Shown here: piece by piece, positions 34,101 through 45,800 of the stretch | Layout of the letters: every line of letters starts with the position of its first letter | How positions within the stretch are numbered: the stretch's first letter is position 1 | DNA from: Montifringilla adamsi | Lineage: Eukaryota; Chordata; Aves; Passeriformes; Passeridae | NCBI GenBank assembly: GCA_017590115.1 | Contig: JAGGNK010003335.1 | Location: forward strand, 1,364,001-1,428,000 | DNA: 64,000 bases | Direction: 5' to 3' | Notes under the pieces: model-generated | Database searches by the model: none | Told to the model about the DNA's origin: nothing | The model's input: the letters and a program-made list of their open reading frames with translations, nothing else | Translations under genes and position numbers: made by a program

Positions 34101-37100
34101 CTGAGCTGTGGTGTCCCCTGATGCTGGCACAACAGATGTAAGGCCACCCAGGAGGTTCCAGGTCTGCCCAGGAATCTGCTTCCTTTGTATTTGTGGCTCC
34201 CATGGTGTACCTGACCAAGAGTTTAAATCTCCTGCCTCCTATTCCAGATACACAGGACCCTGCCCCAGAGCACCTTAAAACCTGTTGAGAGCTGGGTGGC
34301 CATTTTAAGGGCACACCTTATATTCTCATCAGTTATAAGATCTGGGAGTTCTTATACTTTGTTAACTTTTTTCAATATGCAGATCTATAAAACAAACATA
34401 AATTTTCAAAAGGCCACAGAGTTTGTGCATTCCTACGGACAAGTGATCCATGCCTGCAGAAAGCTTTGTTTTTCACTGCGTATGAGCTTAGTGATTCAAT
34501 ATTTGATAGTTAAGGTGTTTTTTATTGATCTCATGATTCCTCCTAGTTTTACTAATGCAATAGCTCTTGGATCATTTATTAATAATGATGAAAACTTTCA
34601 GGACTTTCAGTTGTTCCCAGCATTCTGGGACTCCCTAATAATTGGATCACATCAGCCGAGTGAGTTAGTGCAGTCCTAATGCATCCTGAGTGTGAATGAC
34701 TAAAAAGTCACGTGGCTGTTTTAAGAGCTGTAAATTTTGCATGTAACTGTGCAAAAAAGTACAACCTTTTATGGTTTGTGGTCTTGAATCACTAAGTTTG
34801 TGCCACACTCCTCTCATTTTATGGGCTCTTGTACATATGATTAAAGGAAATATTTTTTAATAAGCTGTTTTGTAAAACTACACTCTGAGCTTGCAGGGAG
34901 TGGATACATTTTAATAGTGCTTGGAATTTCCAGTCCTAGTTATTACACAGAGTTGCTCAGTCCTTTCCTTATTTAGTCAGAAAGTTTTCCTGATTATCTG
35001 TCAGATGTTGCTCCATTCAGACTAAGCATTTCATTCACGTGTTCTCACCGTCCTTATCATGGCATAAATAATTCCTGTCCTTTTTTGTCCTGATTTTTTG
35101 ATGGCATTCCTTATTTCCACTCAAGTGGGGAATATCCTAATGCCCAGGCAAACCCTTAGGATTGTTCTCATCAGGAAGGACTCAGCTTTGGCTCAGCTGG
35201 GAGACTGTGCACTGTTGGCATGACTGCAGCAGGATCTCATGCCTGCAGTACAGGAGAAGTGCTGCTGTAAAGAGCAGCAACATTGTCTGATTGCTTGTCT
35301 GTGTGTTAGGTGCTGGTTTTGAGTGACACCATGATTTTTACTCACATGGTCACTGTTTCTGAGACATACCCTTTTCCTAAGATGACATGAGATCTGAAAT
35401 TTGTGGCTTCTACAGGTGTATCACTCCATTTGTTCTAGTAGATTTCTTTGTTCTGTCTCCTCAGTACCGACTGCATGAAATGTCTTCAATAATTCAAGTT
35501 TTTGAGTCATGCTTTGGAAAGAGTCAATTGTCTTATTAGTGATTTAAGTTTCCTTCCTATTACTGCTTAATGCAAAATAAAATCACTGATTCTGTCTGGG
35601 ACACCCCTCACCCACCTTTCTTCCTGTTTCCAAACTTGAACTGTGTGGAAGAGGCAGTCTTAAAACAGGAAAATGCTCTTCAGGAGGAACCAAGGCTTTT
35701 GCACATTGCAGCTATGGCCCTGAGAGTACAACATATACAGTCTGGCAGGTGCTTCCTACTGTATGGAGCATCCATCTGTGAGCAGTGTCCTCTCGGTGCC
35801 CCTTTTGCTCCTGTTTGATCCCTCGCCAAGCACTGAGTGCTGTAATCCCCTGTGGTCAGGCTTTCACGTCCCCTCTGCTCATGTGGCTGCGAGGGGGAAA
35901 AGCTGCAGCACTGCCTGGAGCCCTGGTTGGTCTTGGGGGATGCTCTGCCCAAATCCCTTCTGCTGTCAGTGCAGCATCCGCTGCCCTGCAGTGACAGCCC
36001 CATGAGTTTGTCTAGAAATCAGTGATCTGGAGTTGTAAAACAGCATATTTCTGCAGAGAAGAAACAGCAAAATAATCATATAAGAGAGCGGAGATAGATG
36101 TTGGAGGAAAAAAAAGCCACTCTGTTATAGGATTGTAATGAGCCACTTTTCTCAAATGCTTATACAAGAATATTCTCCAGAAGACTTCAAGGTGATAAAA
36201 GTAATGGCTTCTGGGAGTTGTTTGGTACTGACTTGAAAATAGGAAAAAAAAAAAAAAGCCCAAACCCAAGTAAAAGCTTTATGCAACCCCCCTGAAAAAA
36301 CACAGCTGTGAGCTATGGACAACATCAAATGGAGTCAGAGAGGAAAACTGCTGTTGTCAGGTTAACTTACAGCACTGAGCAATTCACTGTGATTTTTGTT
36401 GATCAAATTTATAGTAACTCGGATAAACATTTGAGAGGACACTGTGTTCTCACAGGTACCTCTGCAGTTCCATGGAACCCTGAAATAGTTGTTCAAGATG
36501 CAGACTTTATTTTCAGAGAAGAACTGTTCAATTAGGGCCACCCAGAGAGCAAAGAATTGCAGAGACTCCCTGGAAGTGCTGGTTTAATCTGTCTTCATTC
36601 CATGCCAGGCTACAGGAGCTGCTCGTGTCCCACAGGTGCCCAGCCTGCAGCACCCACAGCAGCCCTGGGCACACAGGAGGCTGGGGAGATTCCCAGCTCC
36701 TGCTGAAGAGGCTTTGGTTCTCCCATCACAGCAGAGGAAAATGAGTGTGGGTAATTGAGTGCAGGCAGGAGCCCCCACCAGCCCTTTGCCCTGAAGATAA
36801 GAATGAATAAATAAATAGTGACACTGTGGTCAGGGAGGCAGGTAGTTCAGAACGGAGGCAAGAAGTCAAGTGTAGGAGTTGTGAAGCTGGTGCAGACTGG
36901 GAGAAAGGTAAGAAAAAAGCGTGGGAGGTCATTGATTCTTTCTTTGAGTGCATCATTCAGTTTCAGGCTGCAGTGAAGGCAAGCTACAGAGTTTTTCACA
37001 GGGAGTTTTAAATATGTATCTATATGAAACATCTTTAAAAATCCTCATTCTTTCTTTCTTAATATATTTTTTAGCCCAAAGTGATTCTTTGAGCAATACT

Positions 37101-37299
37101 ATAATCTCTCTCATGGCCTCTTATTTTCTCTTAGAGGAATATAAATGTTTTTGTGGAGTAAGCAAAGTTGAAAAGTTGCATTACCATCAATACAAACATA
37201 AATATTTGTGCACTTTTCTTGTTTTGGGTATGATATGATGCTGCACTGGCTCCTCACAGCAAATCAATGTCACTCCAGGACTGAAGACAAGGCTCAGCT
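31151..37299. other. Non-coding stretch, nothing assigned
   Basis: The longest frame is 127 codons (34296-34679 on +), with no recognisable domain; one or two of that length are expected by chance in 64 kb of this composition. A mixed A16/G-rich run lies at 33409-33440 and a 12-bp palindrome 'cacacatgtgtg' at 34052-34063. GC-richer patches at about 35780-36000 and 36600-36700 give overlapping artefact frames. Confidence 0.55.
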
Positions 37300-38070
37300 C
37301 CAGTGGCAGTAAGTGGATGGCCAGAGGTTAAAGTTTCAGCAGTGAGTGACGTCTCCGTGCAGGTGGAAGGCCCAGGTGTGGGTGAGGGCTTGGCTCCAGG
37401 TGAGGGATGGGCCATGCCGAGAGGAGAGGGAGGGAGCCATGCTCATCCCGCCTCTCTCTCCCCCAGGTGTCACTGTTGGTCCACACTGTGGGTCCCCACG
37501 CTCCATCACCTGTGGGTACCTGTGGCACGGGGATGTGAGGCAGGGCATGTCCTGTTAGAGTGTGGGCAGTGTTTGGTGACAGCCACGGAAATACCGCGGG
37601 CTGTTTTACTGTTCGTCTGAACATGTATTGTGCATTTCCTGCTCGATTCAAAGGGTGTTTTCCATCAGTCCCAAAGCTGAGCTGCGGACAGAGCTGATGG
37701 GAGGATCAGGGGGCCATGGAGCTGGCGGTGGGACTGTGCCTGGACCACTGTCCCTCTCCTGTCCTCAGCAGGCTGAGTGCTCCCCTGGCTCCGCAGGGAT
37801 GTGAGGGAAGCAGGACACAAAGGCTTTGTCAACAACTCTACCCGTGGCCCCAGGTCCCCACTCCAAGCTGCCACTCGCTGGGGTGGCCCTGTTGTCACCC
37901 TTCTCCCAGCCCACCTGGCGCTGCGGCTGAGGGGACACCAAGGAGGGAAAGGGAGATGGGCCAGCGCCCGTGAGGAGCCAGAGCAGATCCATTCTGCAGT
38001 ACCCCAAAGCTGGGAAGTTACTTGGCTTCTAGTTACCAAAAACGTAGTGCAAATTAATATTTTCCTAAAG
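37300..38070. other. GC-rich shoulder of the CpG block
   Basis: Base composition rises here and stays high to about 38420. Overlapping frames of 70-124 codons lie on both strands and none is recognised. A strong acceptor-like pyrimidine tract ending in 'ctctcccccag' lies at about 37455-37466, but the frame after it stops within 90 bases. The patch could be the shoulder of an unmethylated island or an untranslated exon region. Confidence 0.45.
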
Positions 38071-38500
38071 ATGGTTTTAATTCGGGAGAGGCCGCTGGTG
38101 TCAGTGTGAGGCCGCCCTGAGGAGTGGGGCAGGGAGCGGCCGAGGGCCCACAGCTCTGCTGGGCGTCCCCTCCAGCGGGGCCTGCTGCCCTAATGAAATA
38201 ATCACAGAATGCCAGGCTGTTATCCAATTAGGCTGACATTTCACCATCGCTGGCCGCTAACTGGATTAGGGCCATTGTGAAAGGATTAGCTGTGCAGCAG
38301 AGCCCGGCGGAACGAGCGAGGCGCCGGCGCTGGGCACAGCGCTCCCCGCACGGCTGCGGGGGAAGCGACTCGTTACACACAATAACACAAAGTGTTCAAA
38401 ATCTGTCACACCGGCGTGGAAATCCTCTGCGTCCTTGAAACGGATTTTTTCAAATAAATAATTCAGGGTAGTGCGTTTATCTGATGCTTCTCTCGTCGTA
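38071..38500. promoter_or_regulatory. CpG-dense block with paired GGATTA sites, candidate developmental enhancer or CpG-island promoter
   Basis: I count about 30 CpGs in this segment, far above the rest of the window. Inside it, 38190-38290 is rich in factor-like words: 'taatga' (38191), 'ccaatta' (38224-38230), 'ggattag' (38263 and again 38283) and 'ccattgt' (38272-38278, SOX-like). The two GGATTA words, the core bound by OTX/PITX-type paired homeodomains, are exactly 20 bp apart in the same orientation. No long open frame or splice-bounded exon accompanies the block. It resembles conserved enhancers or CpG-island promoters near developmental genes. Which gene it serves is not visible here. 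Confidence 0.45.
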
Positions 38501-39492
38501 ATTGCTGCATTGCCATAGGAGCTGATGTGCATTTTCTGGAGTGACAAAATATCCCAAATATTTCTGCATTTGAAATGTTGGAGTTCATTTTATCTGTAAT
38601 AGTTTGTGTGATGCTATGCCTTCTCTCTGAATTAACTCTTCTTAAGAGACATCAGACTGATTAACAATCACTTCAGTAAGTTCACAGCAGGTTCAATATT
38701 TCCCAGCCTTACGGCTTTTCTCTTGCATTTTCTTCTCCTTTGTTTCTCGCTTCTTTCATTCCGATTTGGATTGGTATAAACACTGAGTGATGGTTGTTAT
38801 TAACCAGTCAGACTGTGCAGATTTCAATTTCCAGCCTTGCACTTCACTCACACTAACCGCTGTCTCACTAAATGCAGTTCTAGTTTGATTATTATAGTCT
38901 TCCATGCATGAGGGGCCTTGGTGTGTTTTCTGTGTACAGCATTTCCGAGGCTGCTGAAGAGCTATTTTTCTATTGGAGTACAAGAACTGCATCAACAACA
39001 ATTAAGAAAAGAGTAGGGAAAGAAAAAAAAAAAAAGAGGAAGTTAGTTTGTCAGAGTTGAGAAAGGAAAACAGTGCATTAAAATTGGTTTGAAACTATTT
39101 CGTTCTGCTTGTCTCTCTCCTGCCAAACCGTACTCTCATTGAAGTCAATGGGAACTTTGCCATAGAATTAAATAAGGACATAATGGAACATTGCTAACGT
39201 CACTGCCCTGGCTTTCCCCTCCCCTTCCTAAAATGGTTTTCTTCCCTTCTTTCATTTCTTCTTTTTTTTTTTTTCTTTCAATGAAAGCCGGCATAATAAT
39301 TATCTGGAGCCATATTTAGTGAGTGTAATTATAGTATCTTTTTTCATGCATGTATTTACTCTAAAACATTAAATCTGATTTATTTTCGTTCTGGAAAAGA
39401 TTTGCCATTCTGTAGGCAGTACTAGATGATGTTTTTAAATTACATTAATTGTTTCAGCATCTTATGAAGTAAGTATTATACTCTGTGAGGAG
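38501..39492. promoter_or_regulatory. Possible extension of the conserved regulatory block
   Basis: The sequence is free of recognisable repeats and contains words typical of conserved vertebrate non-coding DNA: 'aattgctgcattgccat', 'gattaacaatcac', 'ggcataataattatctgg' and 'taattatagtatc'. A near-palindrome 'cattga-ag-tcaatg' lies at 39137-39150. A T/C tract sits at about 39240-39278. Evidence is textural only. Confidence 0.25.
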
Positions 39493-39508
39493 AAAAAAAA
39501 AAAAAAAA
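39493..39508 (+). repeat. Poly-A tract of 16 bases
   Basis: A pure A16 run marks the right-hand end of the CpG and enhancer-like neighbourhood. Confidence 0.85.
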
Positions 39509-39743
39509 GGTTAATGGCTGTGAATGAGGTGGCTTTGAGTGCGTTGGAGCAGAGGCTGCCAGCCCAGAGCTTTCCTTCCCAGACCTGCGCTGTCACCAGC
39601 TTTAGTTCCACACAGTGTCACTTGGATATGAAGCCTAGCTGTGGAAAAAAATCTAATTGTCTTGAATTTCCTTGGTGGAAGTGTTTGGATTTGATTCACT
39701 ACCACAAATGGCTTGTTAGCTGTCCTGTCTGTGGAATTTGTAC

Positions 39744-39781
39744 ATTTCCAAATATTTAGTTCTGTATAAATATTTGGAAAT
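39744..39781. repeat. 15-bp perfect inverted repeat with 8-base loop
   Basis: Arm 39744-39758 (atttccaaatattta) and arm 39767-39781 are exact reverse complements around 'gttctgta'. If transcribed this would fold into a compact A/U-rich hairpin, shorter than a typical microRNA precursor. As DNA it offers two facing 'tatttggaaa' words. Confidence 0.8.
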
Positions 39782-42540
39782 TTTTGAAGTAAAAGTGCTT
39801 CAGCACTTATTTTGTTGTTTAATTAAAAAGTTTGCTAAAATGGAGCTGTTCCTGCTGACATTTTCTAAATGAGATGTTAAATCTATTAGGAAGATCTCAG
39901 ATCTATTTCATTTCGGTATTCCAGTTTCTGCTGTGGACACAGGTTTTGAGCTTAACTAAGTGTAACCTTTCAGTCTTTTTAATGGGGGCTATAGTTCACT
40001 AGTTCAAATCTAGAAATTCATGGAATTTTCTGTGAAAACTGCAGCTCTTGCTTGTGCTTTAGCAAGGCAAGGTCCTTCCCTGATCAAAGGCAATCAGCAC
40101 CAAATGTGTACAGATTTCTTTTTGCTGGGTGACTTGCTAAGGGATTGAAGCTGTACTTCCCTTTAACTGCTGTAATGGAATAGGCGCAGGAAATAAGACA
40201 TGCAGAAAGATTTCTGTTGAAGTTTTCCCAGATTCAGCACCTAATTTTCCTTTAAAGTATGCAGCTTAAGCTGCTCATTTTTCCACTTCATGCAAAATAA
40301 CCCTAAAATAAAGCAGATTTGGGGAAATTCCTCCTCCCAGTGCCAGCCAATGGACCATCAGTGCAGCCTTTCCAAGCAGATTACACTTGACCCTTTGGTA
40401 ACTTTTTTCCTACCTCTCTCCCTACTTTTCTTCTGCCATCATCTCGTGGTTTTATGGGTCCTGGCTTCCCCATTTCCTAATTATGTCTATGGAACTTGAT
40501 CATGATATAAGTAATTGGAGTTCTGATACAGGCTTACAGCATGCATTACAATGTAATATGAAATGTAGACACTTCTGCTCTTAAGTGGAAGTGACAGATC
40601 AGAGTTTACAAATTGCATTCATTCATTTAAGGACCGCCTGGGACCTCAAAATTGATCACATGTGTTGTATGGATTATGTAATATTAATTAGAGTGGTATC
40701 CAATAGTGCAGCTGTGCTCTTTGATGGTTCTATTAAATCTCTGTTTTCAGGGGTTTGTAATGCAGTTCTGCAAGTCTCTTATTTCACCGCAGGAAAACTT
40801 GAAGTATAATTCTTTCTTCATTGAAATTGAGAAGGTTAGCATAGGTAGATATAAATTCAAGAGTGAATCAAAGAAACAACAACACCCATTAGGTCTCAGA
40901 CTTCCAGGCATTTTTACACCTGTTCTCACCTTTTATATCTCTAGAATGAGCATTTTTCATCTCAAAACTGAATCTTTTCTGTTTGAAAGAGAGGTAATAA
41001 TTTCTTGCCATGCTACTGTACTGTTAATTTTTTACATAAGCTGATGGCACTTTTGTGTTTTATGATGTATGTTGTCAACTGTTGCTATATATTTATGATA
41101 TATAAATATATTCCATAAATATAAATATATACAGTATTTACAAGGAACATATGTGGTCATTATTAGTGCAGGATTAAACCAAGGCAAAGGTGATATGTTG
41201 TTTCTCCAAGGCAACATAAAAAAGAAGTTAAATTTTCAAGTGTAAGATCACATCTTCATGATTTCTATGCTCAGTTTTCCTAAGTTCACCTTTTCAGCAG
41301 TATCGACTTGATGTTAAAATATTTGTATGAGGATGTGAATGTGCTGCCATTATTTTGTGCAATACTTTAGCTGCTGCTGGGTTGGGTGCTTGTACTGGGC
41401 CATATGTGATGTTAATGTTTTGAAGTTAATTAGGATTACTCACAAACTTTGCTCTGAAAGTTAATTTCTGCTAAAACTCTCAAGTTGAATTCTAGGGCTG
41501 ATTTAATTTGCAGTATGAGTAGTGCATCTTCTGATTCACACCTTTAGGCTCCAGTCTGTCTAACAAAAATACTGGATAGTCATAATGCAGAGAAATTAAA
41601 GGGCTGTACTAACTTCCTACAAATTATATTAAGCATTTAAAAGTAGCATTTGAGCTCTTTAGGATTAAGAGGTTGGCTGGGTGTTGGTGATTCCATCTGC
41701 AGTGAGGCTGCAGATGAAAAAAATGTGAAAAAAATTGAAAAAAATTTCCCCTTGGTGTCTAACTTCCAGTTCAGAACGACAGCAAACTGCTCCAGGCAGG
41801 ATGCTCAGAGCCCTTCCTGTCTGCTGCAAAATTAAGACTTCAGCAGTATTATATATAACATGATGGATTTGTATTGTTTTCCCCAGACAGTATGTGCAAA
41901 ACTTGTTATTTAAGGCTTACATAAATGTTATTTATATACAAAGAAGTTTCCTATTCTAGTAGGTAGGGATAAAAATCTGTCATTTTGGAGATATTTTTTA
42001 TTTATTTTGGGAATTTTTTTAATGTTTCTCGAAACATGCATTAATATTAATGTTGAAATTATGGGCTACAAGTAGCACATCTCCTTTTGGATCCTGTTTT
42101 AAAGGAACAGTGGCCCACATTCTCTTCTTGTCCTTCTGATTTGTTATTTATGTATGTTTGATCTGAACTTTAGAGAGACTTTTTACAAAGCAGTTCTTTT
42201 CTTTCCATTTACTCTCAGTGTCTTCCAGCCCTGAAGAGCTGCACCAGGCCCCCGTGCACATTGCATTCCTCCCATGTGCAGCACGAGTTATTTCTCAAAG
42301 CAATGATGCTTTTTAAGTTTGCACAAGCATTGCAAAGCAATCTTCAAAGCATTCTGGAGCAACCTTACTCCAGTGACATGAAAATGAGATAGTTTTCCTT
42401 TTTTCCTTGTTTGTGCACTGCTTCAATTTCAGTATATTCAATGTAATAAAAAATGGTAATTTTTTTTTTCTTTTCAAATTACAAAAGAAAACTTTGGAAT
42501 GATCCATTAAAGTGGGAGAAAGGTGGAAGTTTTCCACTGG
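39782..42540. other. A+T-rich non-coding stretch
   Basis: An 'atataaatata' cluster lies at about 41086-41136. Frames of 60-112 codons at 40290-41217 overlap on both strands and are unrecognised. Confidence 0.5.
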
Positions 42541-42870
42541 GATCACTTAATTTACATCATGATTAATACTCAGATTTCTTTTTAGATGAAAATGTAAAAA
42601 AATCCATGTGGATACACCTGCCTTTTTATAAGGATTTTGGTTGTGAGGTCTGCATTGATCCACTGATCCACATATTTATACTGTCAATCTTTGTAGCTGA
42701 TAGAGACAATTAATTTTGATTTAATCTTTTGCCAAATGCAAAAGATTATCCTTCTGTTTAAAGGAGCTCCTTGATTATAAGTGTGATTTGCATCATCTGG
42801 TGAATTAAGTTTTTATATAACAAAACATAATTAGAAGCAGAATGAGCTCTTACTATCCTTTAGTCTTCAT
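42541..42870. promoter_or_regulatory. Candidate A+T-rich enhancer-like block with octamer
   Basis: A perfect POU octamer ATTTGCAT lies at 42786-42793. Nearby are several homeodomain-like words ('catgattaat', 'caattaattttgattta', 'gattataagtg', 'cataattag') and 'gatccactgatccac'. No repeat family or reading frame covers the block. High A+T content makes such words common, so support is slight. Confidence 0.2.
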
Positions 42871-45800
42871 AGTCTTCTGAATTTATTTTGACTTAGTTGT
42901 AATTTAAATATGAACAGATACCACCTTTGACTTCTTAGAAAGTAACTTTTTCAAAAACACCCCCTTTGAAAATGCTTTAAAAAAATTACTTGAATGCCTA
43001 CTGCAGTGTTTTTTTGCCAAAAAGAAATATCAGTTCTGCATGGAAACACAAAGTATTGCTTTATGCTTGTGAAGGGAGAAGTTTCCAGAAGTGCTTTTGT
43101 TCAAACACGTGCTTGATGGATTTTATTTATTGGAGCCACTGTAGCTTCCTGCTCCCCCAAACATCAGGAGATCTGAATTCCCTTTATGTCCAGGACTCTG
43201 CAAGGAAGAGGTGGTCATCTCTAGTGAATACTGGTGCAGAATTTCAACCCTTAGCTTTCAGTTAATTTCCTCTCTACTTCTGGATAAATTTTCCATCTCC
43301 ATGAGGAGCTTCCATTTCCATGAGAAATCAGCCTTTTAAAAAAAAATTAATTTAAAAAGCTATTAAATAGACAAGCTGGACAGCAGCATTTTGCAGCTGT
43401 TGTTATGGTGTGTGATCAAATTGGAAATGTGTGGAAAGGGCTTTTTAGGATTTAGTGAGCAGATCCTTTCTAACGTGCCACTCAACCTCATGGGTCCCCA
43501 GTATAACATCACTGCAGTATTTACCACAGCAAAATGACCTGTTGTTTTCCTGGAACTTTTTCTTCAGCTTATACTTGTCTAAAATGAGTATAATTGTGTG
43601 CATTTGAAATCCTTCATGCTTTGTTTTCCCCTCTTTTTCTTCTTTAAATTCATAATGATGTAATTTCATAATTATCTTTCCTAAATTTCAAAGGAAGGGG
43701 CTCCTCTGACGCTGCCCCCCTTTATCAGGGGTATGGGGAAGGTTTAAAACATGGTTTAAAACTGCTCTCATTCCCTTTTTGCAGGTCTTAAAGCAGCTTT
43801 GCCGTAAAATCTGGTGGATATATACAATTTTTAATCATCTGCCTTAATATGGTGGCCCTTGAATTAAATACCTGCACGGCTGCACCTTTGAACCATATTG
43901 TGCTGCTGGAAAATCCACCCCAACGAGGTCTCACTGGAAGTTAGAGTGCTAGAAGGAAATGAAGTTCAGGGGAAATGGAACTATCTACTGTTTGTATGGA
44001 ATCAAAATGGTTTTGAGGAGTAAAGACTTTCAACTTGAAATGCTGAAATCAAAGAAGTTAGTCAAATAACCTCTTTGTTCTGAAAATTTTACTTAATACT
44101 TTTTGATGTCTCAGCACTTCCATTTTCATAAAACTTTTTCTTTCTACATAAGGACTGAATTTAGTCATTCCATGATTTTGTTTTCCATGAGGCACTTCAG
44201 GGCTATTTTTGGAAGAGGAAGTATGTTGATTGTGAGGTGTCAGTGGCATTTCCAGTCTGTTTATTTGTTTTGTGGCCATTTTCCTTCACAATGAAAGCTT
44301 TTGAAGCATCTGAAACATCTGAAGGGTTTGAAGATCCCAGAAGCTCTTAAATACTTTAAGGCACACCTCTATTTTGACTCAACCCCCCAAAAAAATTTGA
44401 TAGATTTGATCAAGAGTAATAGATTTGATCAAGACTAAGACTTCTTTGAGACCTCAGTTTGTATTTTTTATGCCAAGAAGTTTAATTTAAAATAATTTTA
44501 AACTTTATGCAGAATAAGAACAATGTTTCAGCCTGGATTAAATATCATGATTTTAGTTCTTAAACTATAAACAATTTTAAAAGAATGAAATAAACTATTA
44601 AGTAGTTTATTGTGTCCCTTCCTAAAGGCAGCAGAGAGGAAATGAACCAAAAGAAATGCTATTATTCATGACAAATAGGCAAAGCAACACCACTAAATAA
44701 TGAGACCACTGCTAGTTAATGGGCAAGCCACTGTGAATTTTAAGATGATAAAGCAAATTATTATACTCATATTTATTTGATTTTCTCACTGTAACAATTT
44801 GAGGCTTTAACACAGGCAGCAGATCATGTTTTACTGTGTGTAATGATACCATTTGTTCTGCTGTCCCTTGTTCAGGGTCAGTTCAAATGCTTCCAAGTTT
44901 ACCAACCCTTTCCTGTACCTCCAGCTAAATGTCTGGCACTCACATTATCTATTTTCTCTCTCTTGTTAAGCATCCTGGAAATTCAGTGCAGGTGATTCAG
45001 GTGTAGGCCCTGCTGAATATCGAGGTAGTTCCATTATAGTAGTAAAATCTTTTTTTTGTCACTTTTGTAAGTCAGTTTTGTTATGAGGAAAATCTCCTAT
45101 CTTCAACCTTTTTCTGTGGCCAATCTCTTGGGTTCCTGTAGCTGAAATGCAGTGTTTGCATGAGTCACTGTGACACTCAGTGCTCTACTCACAGCTTTCT
45201 TTTGATGCTGCATCTAAACTCCCTGCTTGTACTCATCTTTCTCAGGTCAATAAATGCTCCTGTGAATAGTGAAAAAAAGAGACAATGGGAAATGGTGACA
45301 TTTCCAATGTTGTTTCCTGGCTCTGTGACAAAATTTCTAATGTTCTTTGCCATGCTCCTCCTGGCACCTGTTATCATTCTCTGTCTTTCCCTTTCTCTAA
45401 AATGTGAGTATCTCAGCCCAAAGTTGCTCCAAGCTGAGCTGGATTCCCTTCCTGACACATCCTATCCCTTCCAAATAGTACTAAGGTCTGTTTACCTGCA
45501 TGTATTAAATTTAGTACTTCCAGTATCTTCTGCTTGAGCAGAGTCCTTGATTTAGGTAGCATTGTGTATATTATTTATTTGTTCAGAAACTATACCTAGA
45601 AACTGAATAGATCATTGCAGCAGAATGCGTCATTCATGTAGCTGCTAAATAATACAATTATTTTATAATTTGATGTTAATTTCACTTTCTGTTAAATATA
45701 TCAGTCATCTGTAGTCATGTTGATCTTTCAGCTCTGTGGAAGAACATCTCTGTGGGCTGGGGGGTGTTCACTTTAGGAAGCTGATACTGGTCAGTGAAGC

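Noticed and set aside
34296..34679. 127-codon frame outside repeats
   Set aside because: A length like this is expected once or twice by chance in 64 kb of A+T-rich DNA over six frames; no motif or splice support.
39137..39150. Near-palindrome cattga/tcaatg as part of a known dispersed repeat
   Set aside because: It reminded me of a word common in bird and reptile repeats, but I could not name a family or extend the match.
39990..40015. Possible tRNA B-box ('agttcaaatct')
   Set aside because: No matching A-box or cloverleaf arms at the right distance upstream.
45160..45537. 125-codon hydrophobic + frame with an antiparallel 89-codon frame
   Set aside because: Opposing open frames of similar extent and no recognised domain; no promoter or splice context.
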